This document shows, piece after piece, positions 8,819 through 18,280 of a stretch of DNA of 64,000 bases. Position numbers and translations under genes: made by a program. The stretch covers positions 39,054 through 103,053 of the forward strand of contig CALUXR010000003.1 of assembly GCA_944324795.1 (NCBI GenBank). Reading direction: 5' to 3'. Under the pieces are notes generated by a model, which was not told the DNA's origin, made no database searches, and saw nothing but the letters and a program-made list of their open reading frames with translations. Numbering within the stretch: position 1 is the first letter of the stretch; every line of letters begins with the position of its first letter. Source of the stretch: an uncultured Acholeplasmatales bacterium. GTDB taxonomy: Bacteria > Bacillota_I > Bacilli_A > Acholeplasmatales > Anaeroplasmataceae.

Positions 8819-8837
8819 GGAAACTTAGTCTTTTTTT
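8813..8837 (+). terminator. Rho-independent terminator
   Basis: A 7-bp stem, GACTAGG with CTTAGTC (one G-U pair), has a GAAA tetraloop and a T7 tail. It includes the stop codon of the small membrane protein and insulates the ribosomal operon promoter. Confidence 0.8.
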
Positions 8838-8887
8838 CTCTATATATAATAAGGTTAGAAAATATTAAAAAATACTAAAAAAAGATA

Positions 8888-8916
8888 TTGCATTAAAGTG
8901 AATAATAGTATATAAT
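8888..8916 (+). promoter_or_regulatory. Main promoter of the S10-spc-alpha operon
   Basis: TTGCAT at 8888-8893, exactly 17 bases, then TATAAT at 8911-8916: a near-consensus sigma-A promoter. No other equally good promoter or terminator is seen before 22865, so it probably drives the whole ribosomal block. Confidence 0.85.
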
Positions 8917-8923
8917 TTAAAAG

Positions 8924-9053
8924 CTTTCGGGCAAAAATACAGGCTTTGAAGTGGGAGGTTGTTGATACGCTGACGGGCGTTGTCATACAGCGTGTTGAGT
9001 TTTCCCATGGAGCTAGTCTATGCTTGATTATAGGCGAAAGGAGAAAATTAAAA
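8924..9053 (+). promoter_or_regulatory. Structured 5' leader of rpsJ
   Basis: About 130 untranslated nt, richer in G and C than the surroundings. A stem pairs ACGC 8967-8970 with GCGT 8990-8993, and TGAC 8971-8974 with GTCA 8982-8985, leaving a TACA bulge. Ribosomal S10 operons often carry an autoregulatory leader, and this one is a candidate; no known leader family was recognised. AAAGGAG at 9037-9043 is the ribosome binding site. Confidence 0.5.
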
Positions 9054-9362
9054 ATGGCAAAAGAAAAAATTAAAATTAGATTAAAATCTTATGATCACAG
9101 ATTATTAGATGCATCAGCAAAGAAAATTGTTGAAACAGTTAAAAAGACTGGTGCTGAAGTTAATGGACCTATTCCATTACCTACTGAAAGAGAAATCTTC
9201 ACTATCTTACGTTCTCCACACGTAAATAAAGATTCACGTGAACAATTTGAACGTAGAACTCATAAGAGATTAATTGAGATTGTTAACCCAAAATCTCAAA
9301 CTATTGATGCCTTAATGCATGTTAATTTACCTTCTGGTATTGACATCGTATTAAAGAAGTAA
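9054..9362 (+). CDS. rpsJ: 30S ribosomal protein S10
   Basis: A 102-residue small-subunit protein, also the NusE antitermination factor. The start is the ATG at 9054 ([19 protein letters not shown]), preceded by AAAGGAG. The frame is open further upstream to 8946, but that part is the leader RNA. It is the first gene of the operon and is unusually separated from rplC by a 129-base structured spacer. Confidence 0.97.
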   Translation: MAKEKIKIRLKSYDHRLLDASAKKIVETVKKTGAEVNGPIPLPTEREIFTILRSPHVNKDSREQFERRTHKRLIEIVNPKSQTIDALMHVNLPSGIDIVLKK

Positions 9363-9491
9363 AAATTATTAGACCATCTCCAATGTCTTTAAACTTATGG
9401 TGTGCGAACGGGAAGCATTAAAAAACCCCTAATAGGTATTGCTTTCCATTAGATTGTAATAATAAATAAATTAAGAAAGAGGTAAAACAAA
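9363..9491 (+). promoter_or_regulatory. Structured spacer between rpsJ and rplC
   Basis: Most ribosomal gene gaps here are under 25 bases; this one is 129. It holds an 8-bp stem (GGGAAGCA 9411-9418 with TGCTTTCC 9441-9448, one G-U) enclosing a smaller ACC/GGT pairing. Upstream of it are two alternative pairings, AGAC 9372-9375 with GTCT 9385-9388 and ACCAT 9374-9378 with ATGGT 9398-9402, which share bases and so exclude each other. That arrangement suggests a switchable cis-regulatory RNA, perhaps a ribosomal-protein binding site. Confidence 0.5.
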
Positions 9492-10133
9492 ATGGCTAAG
9501 GGAATCTTAGGCAGAAAATTGGGCATGACTCAAATTTTCGATGCAGCTGGAAATCTTATTCCAGTAACAATTATTGATGCAACTCCAAACATTGTTTTAC
9601 AACAAAAAACTGTTGAAAATGATGGTTACGAAGCTGTTCAATTAGGTTACGAAGATAAACGTGAATCTTTAAGTAACAAACCAGAAAAAGGTCACGTTAA
9701 GAAAGCTAACACTGCTCCTAAGCGCTTCATAAGAGAAATTCGTTTCTCAAATGATCGCGGGAACGAATTAACATCTTATAACGTTGGTCAAGAAGTTAAA
9801 TGTGATATATTTGCGGCTGGTGAAGTCGTTGATGTAACAGGTACATCTAAAGGTAAAGGATTTGCTGGTACAATCAAACGTTATAATCATCACCGTCTAC
9901 CTATGAGTCACGGTACATCTGCATGTCATCGTATCGTTGGTTCTATGGGACCTATTAAAGGTAACATGAAAGGCAAAAAGATGCCTGGACATATGGGTAA
10001 TGTTCGTGTAACATTACAAAATTTAGTTATTGCTGCTGTAGATACAGAACGTAACTTAATTTTAGTTCGTGGTAATGTACCAGGACCTAAAAAAGGTTTA
10101 GTTATGATTAAGACAGCCGTAAAATCTAATTAA
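9492..10133 (+). CDS. rplC: 50S ribosomal protein L3
   Basis: A 213-residue large-subunit protein that binds the 3' end of 23S rRNA and reaches the peptidyl-transferase centre. It starts [17 protein letters not shown], and the conserved central loop ([16 protein letters not shown], then [17 protein letters not shown]) is intact. It follows the structured spacer and precedes rplD by 19 bases with a GGAAAGGAG binding site between them. Confidence 0.97.
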   Translation: MAKGILGRKLGMTQIFDAAGNLIPVTIIDATPNIVLQQKTVENDGYEAVQLGYEDKRESLSNKPEKGHVKKANTAPKRFIREIRFSNDRGNELTSYNVGQEVKCDIFAAGEVVDVTGTSKGKGFAGTIKRYNHHRLPMSHGTSACHRIVGSMGPIKGNMKGKKMPGHMGNVRVTLQNLVIAAVDTERNLILVRGNVPGPKKGLVMIKTAVKSN

Positions 10134-10152
10134 TTAGGAAAGGAGATTTATT

Positions 10153-10782
10153 ATGCCTACAATTGCATTATTAAATCAAGCTGGAGATAAAGTAAAAGAT
10201 TTAGTATTAAATGATGGTATCTTTGGTATTGAACCTAATCAACAAGTAGTTTACGATGTTGTTAATTGTCAACGCGCTGCTATGCGTCAAGGTACTCATG
10301 ACGTTAAAAACCGTTCTGAAGTCAGAGGTGGCGGTAAGAAACCATGGAGACAAAAAGGAACAGGACGTGCACGTCAAGGTTCTACACGTGCTCCACAATG
10401 GCGTGGCGGTGGTGTTGTATTTGGTCCTACACCAAGAAGTTATGCTTTTAAATTAAATAAAAAGGTAAAACAATTAGGTATGAAATCTGTTTTATCTTAT
10501 AAAGTTAAAAATGAAAAATTAGTAGCTGTTGATACAATTGTATTTGAAGCTAGAAAAACTAAAGATTTCGTAAAATTCTTAGATAATGTTAAAGCTAATG
10601 GTAAAACATTAGTTGTTTGTACAAAAGAAGAATTAACAGAAAATGCTATAAGTTCTGCAAGAAACATTGCTAATGTATTCTTAACAAGTTGTGATAACTG
10701 TTCAGTTTATGAAATTTTATGTTTTGATAAATTAGTTATTACTGAAAAAGCAGTAGCTTATTTTGAGGAGGTTTTGAAGTAA
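10153..10782 (+). CDS. rplD: 50S ribosomal protein L4
   Basis: A 209-residue protein lining the exit tunnel; in many bacteria it is also the repressor of its own S10 operon. The long tunnel loop is clear ([20 protein letters not shown], then [11 protein letters not shown]). It ends one base before rplW, so the two are coupled, with a Shine-Dalgarno (GAGGAGG) inside its last codons. Whether it controls the leader or the rpsJ-rplC spacer here is unknown. Confidence 0.97.
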   Translation: MPTIALLNQAGDKVKDLVLNDGIFGIEPNQQVVYDVVNCQRAAMRQGTHDVKNRSEVRGGGKKPWRQKGTGRARQGSTRAPQWRGGGVVFGPTPRSYAFKLNKKVKQLGMKSVLSYKVKNEKLVAVDTIVFEARKTKDFVKFLDNVKANGKTLVVCTKEELTENAISSARNIANVFLTSCDNCSVYEILCFDKLVITEKAVAYFEEVLK

Positions 10783-10783
10783 T

Positions 10784-11068
10784 ATGGAAGCTAGAGATAT
10801 TATCAAAGGACCTATTGTCACTGAAAAATCAATGAAATTAAAAGAAGATTTCAATAAATATACTTTTAAAGTTGCTAAAGCAGCTAACAAAATTCAAATT
10901 AAACAAGCTGTAGAAGAAATCTTCAAAGTAAAAGTAGAAAGTGTTGCTACTATTAATGTTCTTCCAAAACGTAAAAGAGTTGGTCAACATGTAGGTTTCA
11001 AACCAGCATATAAGAAAGCAATTTGTAAAGTTGCTGAAGGACAAAAAATAGAAGCGTTTGAAATATAG
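10784..11068 (+). CDS. rplW: 50S ribosomal protein L23
   Basis: A 94-residue protein at the tunnel exit, docking site for trigger factor and signal recognition particle. It shows the family pattern [13 protein letters not shown] near the N-terminus and VNVLPK-like [12 protein letters not shown] in the middle. Translation is coupled to rplD. Confidence 0.96.
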   Translation: MEARDIIKGPIVTEKSMKLKEDFNKYTFKVAKAANKIQIKQAVEEIFKVKVESVATINVLPKRKRVGQHVGFKPAYKKAICKVAEGQKIEAFEI

Positions 11069-11079
11069 GAGGATAAATT

Positions 11080-11913
11080 ATGGCAATTAGAATTTATAAG
11101 CCAACGTCTAATGGTAGACGTAATATGAGTGTTTCTACATTTGAAGAAATCACTTGTACAACTCCTGAAAAATCACTATTAGCTCCTCATAAAAAGAATG
11201 CAGGACGTAACAATTCAGGAAAAATCACTGTTCGTCATCAAGGCGGCGGTGTTAAACAAAAATATCGTATTATAGATTTTAAAAGAAACAAATTTGGCAT
11301 TCCTTGTAAAGTTACTACTATTGAATATGATCCAAATCGTAGTGCTAATATTGCTTTAGTAGTTTATAAAGATGGTGAAAAGAGATATATCTTAGCACCT
11401 AAAGGATTACAAGTTGGTGACATTTTAATGTCTGGTAAAGATGCTGAAATTAAAGTTGGTAATGCTTTACCTCTTGGTGTTATTCCTGTTGGTTCATTAG
11501 TTCATAACATTGAATTACACCCTGGTAGAGGCGGTCAAATGATTCGTTCTGCTGGTACTTCAGCACAAATCTTAGGCCGTGAAGAAAATTATGTATTATT
11601 ACGTTTAATGTCTGGTGAAGTTAGAAAAGTATTATCTACTTGTTTAGCTACAATCGGTGAAGTTGGTAACGAAACTCATGAATTAGTACGTATCGGTAAA
11701 GCTGGTCGTGCTCGTCATATGGGAAAACGTCCTGAAGTTCGTGGTTCTGTTATGAACCCTAATGATCACCCTCATGGTGGTGGTGAAGGTAAATCACCAG
11801 TTGGTCGTCCTTCTCCTGTTACTCCTTGGGGTAAACCAGCTTTAGGCTTAAAGACACGTAAACATAAAAAATCTTCTAATCGTCTAATTGTACGTAGAAG
11901 AAATGACAAATAA
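11080..11913 (+). CDS. rplB: 50S ribosomal protein L2
   Basis: A 277-residue universally conserved protein at the subunit interface, needed for peptidyl transfer and subunit joining. Family signatures are intact: [19 protein letters not shown] and the C-terminal [18 protein letters not shown] with its conserved histidine. AGGAGG precedes the ATG. Confidence 0.98.
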   Translation: MAIRIYKPTSNGRRNMSVSTFEEITCTTPEKSLLAPHKKNAGRNNSGKITVRHQGGGVKQKYRIIDFKRNKFGIPCKVTTIEYDPNRSANIALVVYKDGEKRYILAPKGLQVGDILMSGKDAEIKVGNALPLGVIPVGSLVHNIELHPGRGGQMIRSAGTSAQILGREENYVLLRLMSGEVRKVLSTCLATIGEVGNETHELVRIGKAGRARHMGKRPEVRGSVMNPNDHPHGGGEGKSPVGRPSPVTPWGKPALGLKTRKHKKSSNRLIVRRRNDK

Positions 11914-11933
11914 TGTAAGGAGGAAATGAAATA

Positions 11934-12209
11934 ATGGCTCGTTCAATTAAAAAAGGTCCTTTCTGTGATGATTATTTATTAAAGAAAGTAGAAGCTCAAA
12001 ATGCTTCAGGAGACAAAAAAGTAATTCAAACTTGGTCACGTAGATCAACTATTTTCCCTGCATTTGTTGGTCATACAATTGCCGTTTATAATGGTCGTGA
12101 ACATACTCCAGTATATATTACTGAAGATATGGTTGGTCACAAATTAGGTGAGTTCGCTCCAACTAGAACATATCATGGTCATGGTGACGATAAGAAGGCA
12201 GCTAAATAA
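11934..12209 (+). CDS. rpsS: 30S ribosomal protein S19
   Basis: A 91-residue small-subunit head protein, starting [19 protein letters not shown] and ending in the conserved [13 protein letters not shown] segment. It lies between rplB and rplV in the standard order, each gene with its own AAGGAGG. Confidence 0.97.
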   Translation: MARSIKKGPFCDDYLLKKVEAQNASGDKKVIQTWSRRSTIFPAFVGHTIAVYNGREHTPVYITEDMVGHKLGEFAPTRTYHGHGDDKKAAK

Positions 12210-12220
12210 GGAGGATAATT

Positions 12221-12556
12221 ATGGAAGTAAAAGCAGTAGCAAAAAATGTTGGTATTACTCCTCGTAAAGCTCGTTTAGTTGTTGACTTAATTCGTAACAA
12301 AAGTGTTATGGAAGCTAATGCTATATTAAGATTAACTAATAAGCTAGCTTGTGAAGCAGTAATCAAAGTATTAAATTCTGCTGTAGCAAATGCAGAAAAT
12401 AATCATAGTCTAAATAAAGATAATTTATATGTTAAGACTTGCTATGTTAATGATGGCATGCGCTTAAAAAGAATGTTCCCTCGTGCTAAAGGTAGAGGCG
12501 ACGTTATTTTAAAGAGATATTGCAACATTACTATTATTGTTGCTGAAAAAGAGTAA
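12221..12556 (+). CDS. rplV: 50S ribosomal protein L22
   Basis: A 111-residue exit-tunnel protein. The family core is visible ([19 protein letters not shown]) as is the tunnel hairpin region ([18 protein letters not shown]). It follows rpsS by 11 bases behind GGAGG. Confidence 0.97.
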   Translation: MEVKAVAKNVGITPRKARLVVDLIRNKSVMEANAILRLTNKLACEAVIKVLNSAVANAENNHSLNKDNLYVKTCYVNDGMRLKRMFPRAKGRGDVILKRYCNITIIVAEKE

Positions 12557-12567
12557 GGAGGAGTATC

Positions 12568-13359
12568 ATGGGTCAAAAAGTAAGTCCAGTCGGATTACGT
12601 GTTGGTATTATTCGTGATTGGGATGCCACATGGTATGCTGATAAAACAAAAGTAGCTGATTTATTATTAGAAGATATTAAAATCAGACAATATCTAGATA
12701 AAGAATACAAAAAAGCTCAAGTTTCTCGTGTTATTATCGAACGTTCTAAAGGTGCTGGTAATAATCATAAAGATAGAGTTAAAATTACTCTTTATACAGC
12801 AAGACCAGGTTCAGTAATTGGTAAAGATGCTGAAACTAAAAATAAAGTTATTAAAGATTTATGTTATTACACTAAAAAAGATGTTGTAATGAATGTTGTT
12901 GAAATTAAAAAACCTGAATTAGATGCTACATTAGTAGCTAGATCTATGGCTGAACAATTAGAAAACCGTGCTTCTTTCCGTAGAGTACAAAAGATGGCAA
13001 TCCAACGTGCTCGTAAAGCAGGAGCTAAAGGTGTTAAAACATCAATTTCTGGTCGTTTAGCAGGAGCTGAAATTGCCCGTAGCGAAGGTTATATTGAAGG
13101 TCAAGTACCTCTACATACTCTTCGTGCCGATATCGATTATGCAGTTGCTGAAGCTTTAACTACTTATGGTAAACTTGGTGTTAAAGTTTGGATTTATAAA
13201 GGTGATGTATTAGAAGTTAAACCACGTCAATTAGAAGAACGTGCTCCTAAAAAGGCTCGTCCTCAAAATAAAGCTTCTAAAGATAATAAATCTAAAGAAA
13301 ACAAACCTGCTAAAAAAGAAGCGGCTCCTAAAAAAAATGACTCTAAGGGAGGTAAATAA
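12568..13359 (+). CDS. rpsC: 30S ribosomal protein S3 with long lysine-rich tail
   Basis: A 263-residue protein forming part of the mRNA entry channel; contains the KH domain ([18 protein letters not shown] region) and the C-terminal S3 domain ([20 protein letters not shown]). From about residue 225 it carries a low-complexity tail of Lys, Pro, Ala and Asn, so it is longer than the common 215-220 residues. Similar tails are known in low-GC relatives. It overlaps nothing and precedes rplP by 2 bases. Confidence 0.97.
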   Translation: MGQKVSPVGLRVGIIRDWDATWYADKTKVADLLLEDIKIRQYLDKEYKKAQVSRVIIERSKGAGNNHKDRVKITLYTARPGSVIGKDAETKNKVIKDLCYYTKKDVVMNVVEIKKPELDATLVARSMAEQLENRASFRRVQKMAIQRARKAGAKGVKTSISGRLAGAEIARSEGYIEGQVPLHTLRADIDYAVAEALTTYGKLGVKVWIYKGDVLEVKPRQLEERAPKKARPQNKASKDNKSKENKPAKKEAAPKKNDSKGGK

Positions 13360-13361
13360 TT

Positions 13362-13787
13362 ATGTTAATGCCTAAAAGAGTTAAGTATCGTCGTCCACAC
13401 CGTGTTTATTATAGAGACAGAGTTGCTAAAGGCGGTACTGAATTAGCATTTGGTAGTTATGGTTTAAAAGCAACTGAAGGTTGTTGGTTAACAAATAAAC
13501 AAATTGAAGCTGCCCGTGTTGCTATTACACGTTATATGAATCGTCAAGGTAAAGTATGGATTAAAGTATTCCCACACTTAGCTAAAACTCATAAACCTCT
13601 AGAAGTTCGTATGGGTTCTGGTAAAGGTGCGCCTGAATCTTGGGTTGCTGTCGTTAAAACTGGTTTAATTTTATTTGAAGTTGACGGTGTTAGCGAAGAA
13701 GTAGCTCGTGAAGCTTTAAGACTTGCTTCTCATAAGTTACCTTGTAAAACAAAATTTGTTAAAAAAGTAGGTGACGAGCAATGTTAA
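13362..13787 (+). CDS. rplP: 50S ribosomal protein L16
   Basis: A 141-residue protein near the A-site tRNA. It starts [15 protein letters not shown], the expected family N-terminus, so the first ATG is kept. The conserved [18 protein letters not shown] segment is present. Its last 7 bases overlap the start of rpmC. Confidence 0.97.
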   Translation: MLMPKRVKYRRPHRVYYRDRVAKGGTELAFGSYGLKATEGCWLTNKQIEAARVAITRYMNRQGKVWIKVFPHLAKTHKPLEVRMGSGKGAPESWVAVVKTGLILFEVDGVSEEVAREALRLASHKLPCKTKFVKKVGDEQC

Positions 13788-13984
13788 AAGCTAAAGAAAT
13801 TCGTGAATTAAGTGTTGAACAAATCACTAAAAGAATAGCTGATTTAAAAGAAGAATTATTCAATCTTCGTTTCCAAGCTGCTCTTGGTACAGCTGAAAAC
13901 CCATCAAAGATGAATGAAATTAAAAGAACAATTGCCCGCATGTTAACTGTTTTAACAGAAAAACAAAATGCGGAAAAGAAGTAG
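13781..13984 (+). CDS. rpmC: 50S ribosomal protein L29
   Basis: A 67-residue helical hairpin protein at the tunnel exit ([23 protein letters not shown]). The ATG lies inside the end of rplP, giving translational coupling, with GTGACGAG just ahead as a modest binding site. Confidence 0.96.
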   Translation: MLKAKEIRELSVEQITKRIADLKEELFNLRFQAALGTAENPSKMNEIKRTIARMLTVLTEKQNAEKK

Positions 13985-13996
13985 GAGGAGGACAAC

Positions 13997-14257
13997 ATGG
14001 AACGTAATAGTCGTAAAGTTTTTCAAGGAACTGTAGTTTCTGATAAAATGGACAAAACTGTTGTTGTTGCAGTAGATACATTTAAAACTGATCGTATTTA
14101 TAAGAAACGTTTTAAGAAAACAACAAAATTTCATGTTCATGATGAAAACAATAGTGCTAAAGTTGGCGATGTTGTTCGCTTCATGGAAACTAGACCACTT
14201 TCTAAAACTAAATTTTATCGTTTAATCGAAGTGGTTAAGAATAATGAATCAATTTAG
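13997..14257 (+). CDS. rpsQ: 30S ribosomal protein S17
   Basis: An 86-residue OB-fold 16S rRNA binding protein with the family signature [17 protein letters not shown] and the [17 protein letters not shown] region. AGGAGGAGG precedes its start 12 bases after rpmC. Confidence 0.97.
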   Translation: MERNSRKVFQGTVVSDKMDKTVVVAVDTFKTDRIYKKRFKKTTKFHVHDENNSAKVGDVVRFMETRPLSKTKFYRLIEVVKNNESI

Positions 14258-14278
14258 TTTCTGAAAGGAGTAACAATT

Positions 14279-14647
14279 ATGGTACAACAAGAAACAAGAC
14301 TTGCTGTAGCTGATAATTCAGGTGCACGTGAGTTATTAATTATAAAAGTATTAGGTGGTGCCTTACACCGTTATGCTAATGTAGGCGACATCGTTGTTTG
14401 CAGTGTTAAAGATGCTGCTCCTAATGGTGCTGTTAAAAAAGGCGATGTAGTTAAAGCAGTTATCGTTCGTAGTAAAAAAGGTTTAAGACGTAATGATGGC
14501 TCTTATATTAAATTTGATGAAAATGCAGCTGTTATTGTTCGTGAAGATGGTACTCCACGTGGCAGTCGTATTTTCGGTCCTGTTGCAAGAGAATTACGTG
14601 ATAAAAACTTCATGAAAATTGTTTCTCTAGCTCCAGAAGTACTTTAA
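14279..14647 (+). CDS. rplN: 50S ribosomal protein L14
   Basis: A 122-residue interface protein of near-universal length. It begins [20 protein letters not shown] and holds the conserved [20 protein letters not shown] block. First gene of the classical spc segment, but no separate promoter is evident in the 21-base gap. Confidence 0.98.
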   Translation: MVQQETRLAVADNSGARELLIIKVLGGALHRYANVGDIVVCSVKDAAPNGAVKKGDVVKAVIVRSKKGLRRNDGSYIKFDENAAVIVREDGTPRGSRIFGPVARELRDKNFMKIVSLAPEVL

Positions 14648-14662
14648 GGAGGAGGCTTAGGT

Positions 14663-15013
14663 ATGAATATTAAAGTTAACGATACAGTTGTTGTTATCGC
14701 TGGTAAAGATAGATTCACTACTGATAAAAAAGGTAATAAAGTTCCTAAGACTGGTAAAGTTCTTAAAGTTTTCCCTAAAGAAAATAGAGTAATAGTTGAA
14801 GGCGTAAACATTGTTAAGAAACATCAAAAACCAACTCAACAAAACCAAAGCGGTCAAATCATTGAAATGGAAGCTCCTATTGCGGCATCTAATGTTATGT
14901 TATTAGATCCTAAAAAGAATGTTCCTACAAGAGTTAGTATGGTTAAAAAAGAAGTTAAAGGTAAAGTTGTAAAGGTTAGAGTTTCTAAAAAATCTGGTTA
15001 TGAATTCAAGTAA
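14663..15013 (+). CDS. rplX: 50S ribosomal protein L24
   Basis: A 116-residue assembly initiator protein with the KOW motif at the N-terminus ([14 protein letters not shown], then [19 protein letters not shown]). Slightly longer than the usual 100-105 residues, through added basic segments in the C-terminal half. Confidence 0.96.
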   Translation: MNIKVNDTVVVIAGKDRFTTDKKGNKVPKTGKVLKVFPKENRVIVEGVNIVKKHQKPTQQNQSGQIIEMEAPIAASNVMLLDPKKNVPTRVSMVKKEVKGKVVKVRVSKKSGYEFK

Positions 15014-15033
15014 TAGGAAGAGGAGGAAACTAT

Positions 15034-15573
15034 ATGAATCGTTTACAAGAAGCTTATCAAACTTCTATTAGAAAAGAATTAGCTAATAAATTTAACTATA
15101 AATCTTCTATGGAAATTCCAAAGCTTGAAAAAATAGTTATTAATATGGGTGTTGGTGATGCTGTTGCTAATGCTAAAGTATTAGATGATGCAGTAGATGA
15201 ATTAACCCAAATTGCTGGTCAAAAACCAGTTGTTACAAAAGCAAAAAAATCAATTGCAAACTTCAAATTAAGAGAAGGAATGCCTATTGGTTGTAAAGTT
15301 ACTCTAAGAGGCGAAAGAATGTATGAATTCTTAGACAAACTTGTTTCAATTGCTTTACCACGTGTTCGTGATTTCCGTGGTGTTAATGGTAATGCTTTCG
15401 ATGGTCGTGGCAATTATACATTAGGTGTAAAAGAACAATTAATATTCCCAGAAATCAATTTCGATAAAGTAAAGAAAATTAGAGGTATGGACATCGTAAT
15501 TGTTACTACAGCTAAGAGCGATGAAGAAGGTCGTACTTTATTACAATTATTAGGTATGCCTTTTAGAAAGTAG
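15034..15573 (+). CDS. rplE: 50S ribosomal protein L5
   Basis: A 179-residue 5S rRNA binding protein. Family blocks are intact: [38 protein letters not shown] and [25 protein letters not shown] precedes the ATG. Confidence 0.98.
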   Translation: MNRLQEAYQTSIRKELANKFNYKSSMEIPKLEKIVINMGVGDAVANAKVLDDAVDELTQIAGQKPVVTKAKKSIANFKLREGMPIGCKVTLRGERMYEFLDKLVSIALPRVRDFRGVNGNAFDGRGNYTLGVKEQLIFPEINFDKVKKIRGMDIVIVTTAKSDEEGRTLLQLLGMPFRK

Positions 15574-15585
15574 AGAGGAATAATT

Positions 15586-15771
15586 ATGGCAAAAACATCA
15601 TTAATTGTTAAAAATCATAGAAAACCAAAATATAGCGCTCGCAAATATACACGTTGTGAACGTTGTGGTCGTCCTCATGCTGTTATGGGAGATTTCAAAC
15701 TATGTCGTTTATGCTTCCGTGAATTAGCTTATAAAGGACAAATTCCTGGCGTTAAAAAAGCCAGCTGGTAA
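15586..15771 (+). CDS. rpsZ: 30S ribosomal protein S14, zinc-binding type
   Basis: A 61-residue short-form S14 with a complete four-cysteine zinc ribbon ([20 protein letters not shown]). This is the ancestral C+ form typical of Bacillota, not the long zinc-free paralogue. Located in the conserved slot between rplE and rpsH. Confidence 0.97.
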   Translation: MAKTSLIVKNHRKPKYSARKYTRCERCGRPHAVMGDFKLCRLCFRELAYKGQIPGVKKASW

Positions 15772-15795
15772 TATCATCGAAGGAGGAAATTAAAA

Positions 15796-16185
15796 ATGAT
15801 GACAGATCCAATTGCAGATATGCTTACACGTATTCGCAATGCAAAAGCAATGCGTCATCAAACAGTAGAAATGCCTAATTCTAAATTAAAACAAGCAATT
15901 CTTGAAGTTATGAAGAATGAAGGCTATATTGAATCTTATAAAGCTACTGAAGATGTAAAAAGCATACTAACGGTTACATTAAAATACACTAATAATCAAA
16001 GTGTAATCACAGGTCTAAAGATTGTTTCTAAACCAGGTTTAAAAGTATATGCAAAAGCAGATGAATTACCTAAGGTTTTAAACGGTCTAGGTATTGCTAT
16101 CATTTCTACCTCTCAAGGAGTTATGACTGATAAGCAAGCACGTAAGTTAAATATCGGTGGCGAAGTTTTAGCTTACGTTTGGTAA
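15796..16185 (+). CDS. rpsH: 30S ribosomal protein S8
   Basis: A 129-residue central 16S rRNA binding protein; in enterobacteria it is the translational repressor of the spc operon. It starts [16 protein letters not shown] and ends with the conserved [19 protein letters not shown] block. AAGGAGG precedes two adjacent ATG codons, either of which could be used. Confidence 0.97.
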   Translation: MMTDPIADMLTRIRNAKAMRHQTVEMPNSKLKQAILEVMKNEGYIESYKATEDVKSILTVTLKYTNNQSVITGLKIVSKPGLKVYAKADELPKVLNGLGIAIISTSQGVMTDKQARKLNIGGEVLAYVW

Positions 16186-16206
16186 TATTTTAGGAGGAAA
16201 ATTAAA

Positions 16207-16746
16207 ATGTCACGTATTGGAAATAAGCCAATTTTACTTCCTGCAGATGTTAATATTGATATTAAAGATAGTCATATCAATGTTAAAGGTCCTAAGGGAG
16301 AGTTAAGTTTTGATTTCGACAATAACTTAAATGTAGTTGTTGAAGGAAACGAACTACATGTTAAACGTCCAAATGATTCAAAATGGATGAAAACAATTCA
16401 CGGTACTACTCGTGCTTTAATCCATAATATGGTTGAAGGTGTTTCTAAAGGTTTCACAAAAACATTAGAAATAAACGGTGTAGGTTATCGTGCTGCTTTA
16501 CAAGGAAATAAAGTAGTTTTAACTGTAGGTTATTCACACAATGTTGAACTTGAAATCCCAGCTGGATTAAAAGTTGAATTACCAAAAAATACGCAAATCA
16601 ATATCTCTGGTATTGATAAACAATTAGTTGGTCAATTTGCAGCTGAAATTAGAGAAGTTCGTAAACCTGAACCATATAAAGGTAAAGGTATTAAATATAG
16701 CGATGAACATATTCGTCGTAAGGAAGGAAAAACTGCTAAGAAGTAG
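16207..16746 (+). CDS. rplF: 50S ribosomal protein L6
   Basis: A 179-residue protein near the sarcin-ricin loop, with two repeated L6 domains and the C-terminal signature [20 protein letters not shown]. It follows rpsH behind AGGAGG. Confidence 0.98.
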   Translation: MSRIGNKPILLPADVNIDIKDSHINVKGPKGELSFDFDNNLNVVVEGNELHVKRPNDSKWMKTIHGTTRALIHNMVEGVSKGFTKTLEINGVGYRAALQGNKVVLTVGYSHNVELEIPAGLKVELPKNTQINISGIDKQLVGQFAAEIREVRKPEPYKGKGIKYSDEHIRRKEGKTAKK

Positions 16747-16765
16747 TTAGAAAGGGGTACTTTAT

Positions 16766-17125
16766 ATGATTAATAAAATTTCAAGTAATGTAAGTAGACA
16801 AAAACGTCATATGCGTATTCGTCAAACAGTTAAAGGTACTGCTTTACAACCTCGTCTTTGTGTTTTCCGTTCTAATAAACAAATTTATGCACAAATTATT
16901 GATGATGAAGCAGGTAAAACATTATGCCAAGCATCAAGTTTAGAATTAAAAGATCTAAAAAATGGCTCAAATGTAGATGCTGCTAGTGAAGTTGGTACTT
17001 TAGTTGCTAAAAGAGCTTTAGAATTAAAAATTTCTAAAGTAGTATTTGATCGTGGTGGTTATTTATATCATGGTCGTGTTAAAGCCTTAGCTGATGCTGC
17101 TAGAGCAGCCGGCTTAGAATTCTAA
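16766..17125 (+). CDS. rplR: 50S ribosomal protein L18
   Basis: A 119-residue 5S rRNA binding protein. The basic N-terminus ([16 protein letters not shown]) and the C-terminal [20 protein letters not shown] are typical. AAAGGGG precedes the ATG. Confidence 0.98.
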   Translation: MINKISSNVSRQKRHMRIRQTVKGTALQPRLCVFRSNKQIYAQIIDDEAGKTLCQASSLELKDLKNGSNVDAASEVGTLVAKRALELKISKVVFDRGGYLYHGRVKALADAARAAGLEF

Positions 17126-17135
17126 GGAGGTTATC

Positions 17136-17645
17136 ATGCGTTCTGATAAAGAAGTTAAAGACGTACAACCTGAATTTGAAGAAAGAGTTGTTGCAATTAA
17201 TCGTGTAACAAAGGTTGTAAAAGGTGGTAGAACTTTACGTTTTGCTGCTTTAGTAGTTGTTGGTGATCGTAAGGGCAATGTTGGCTTTGGTACAGGTAAA
17301 GCTTCTGAAGTACCTGACGCTATTAAAAAAGCGGTAGAAAATGCTAAAAAGAACATTTTCCAAGTTACAGTTGTAAATACAACTATTCCTCATGAAGTTG
17401 TAGGTCATTATGGTGCTGGTCATGTTTTATTAAAACCTGCTGCTCCTGGTACTGGTGTTATTGCCGGTGGTCCAGTTCGTGCTGTAGTAGAACTTGCTGG
17501 TATATCTAATATTTTATCAAAATCATTAGGTTCAAAAACACCTATCAACGTTATTAGAGCTACTGTTGATGGTTTAAAACAATTATATTCTGTTGAAGCT
17601 GTTGCTGCTAAACGTGGTAAAACAGTTGAAGAAATTTTGAGGTAA
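17136..17645 (+). CDS. rpsE: 30S ribosomal protein S5
   Basis: A 169-residue protein of the decoding and mRNA entry region. It contains the dsRNA-binding-type N-terminal domain ([18 protein letters not shown]) and the [20 protein letters not shown] block. AAGGAGG overlaps the end of rplR. Confidence 0.98.
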   Translation: MRSDKEVKDVQPEFEERVVAINRVTKVVKGGRTLRFAALVVVGDRKGNVGFGTGKASEVPDAIKKAVENAKKNIFQVTVVNTTIPHEVVGHYGAGHVLLKPAAPGTGVIAGGPVRAVVELAGISNILSKSLGSKTPINVIRATVDGLKQLYSVEAVAAKRGKTVEEILR

Positions 17646-17650
17646 CAAAT

Positions 17651-17827
17651 ATGTATAAAATTACATTAGTTAAAAGTTTAATAGGTCGTAAACCAAATCA
17701 AGTTAAAACAGCTAAAGCTCTAGGCTTAACTAAGATTGGTCAATGCGTAGAAAAAGAGGAAAACGAAGCCATTAAAGGGATGATTGTTACCATCGCTCAT
17801 ATGGTAAAAGTTGAAATCATAAAATAA
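17651..17827 (+). CDS. rpmD: 50S ribosomal protein L30
   Basis: A 58-residue protein, [20 protein letters not shown] at the N-terminus and ending MVKVEIIK. It occupies the conserved slot between rpsE and rplO. The gap of 5 bases after rpsE means its binding site (GAGG) lies in the end of that gene. Confidence 0.96.
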   Translation: MYKITLVKSLIGRKPNQVKTAKALGLTKIGQCVEKEENEAIKGMIVTIAHMVKVEIIK

Positions 17828-17841
17828 GGAGGTGCCTCGAA

Positions 17842-18279
17842 ATGTTAAATGAATTAAAACCTGTCCAAGGTGCAAGACACGCAAGAAAGAGAATTGGTCG
17901 CGGTATCGGTTCTGGTAATGGTAAAACAGCTGGTAAAGGTAATAAAGGCCAAAATGCTCGTTCTGGCGGTGGTGTAAGACCTGGTTTTGAAGGTGGACAA
18001 TTACCTTTATTCCAACGTCTTCCTAAAAGAGGTTTCCATAATGTTAACCGTGTAGAATATAGCGTTGTTAATGTGGAAGACTTAAATATATTCGAAGAAA
18101 ATGCTGTTGTTGATATCGAAGCTTTAAAAGAAGCTGGCTTAGTAAAGAAATTAAATGACGGTGTTAAAATTTTAGGGGATGGCGAACTTACAAAAAAACT
18201 AACAGTAAAGGCTAATAAATTCTCAGCTAAAGCAAAAGAAGTTATTGAAAAAGCTGGTGGAACTGTTGAGGTGATGTAA
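17842..18279 (+). CDS. rplO: 50S ribosomal protein L15
   Basis: A 145-residue assembly protein with the glycine-rich basic N-terminal extension ([19 protein letters not shown]) and the conserved [18 protein letters not shown]. It ends two bases before the TTG start of secY, whose binding site lies in its last codons. Confidence 0.97.
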   Translation: MLNELKPVQGARHARKRIGRGIGSGNGKTAGKGNKGQNARSGGGVRPGFEGGQLPLFQRLPKRGFHNVNRVEYSVVNVEDLNIFEENAVVDIEALKEAGLVKKLNDGVKILGDGELTKKLTVKANKFSAKAKEVIEKAGGTVEVM

Positions 18280-18280
18280 G

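Noticed and set aside
8946..9053. Upstream extension of rpsJ
   Set aside because: Open only by chance through the structured leader; S10 proteins start at [12 protein letters not shown], and AAAGGAG precedes that ATG.
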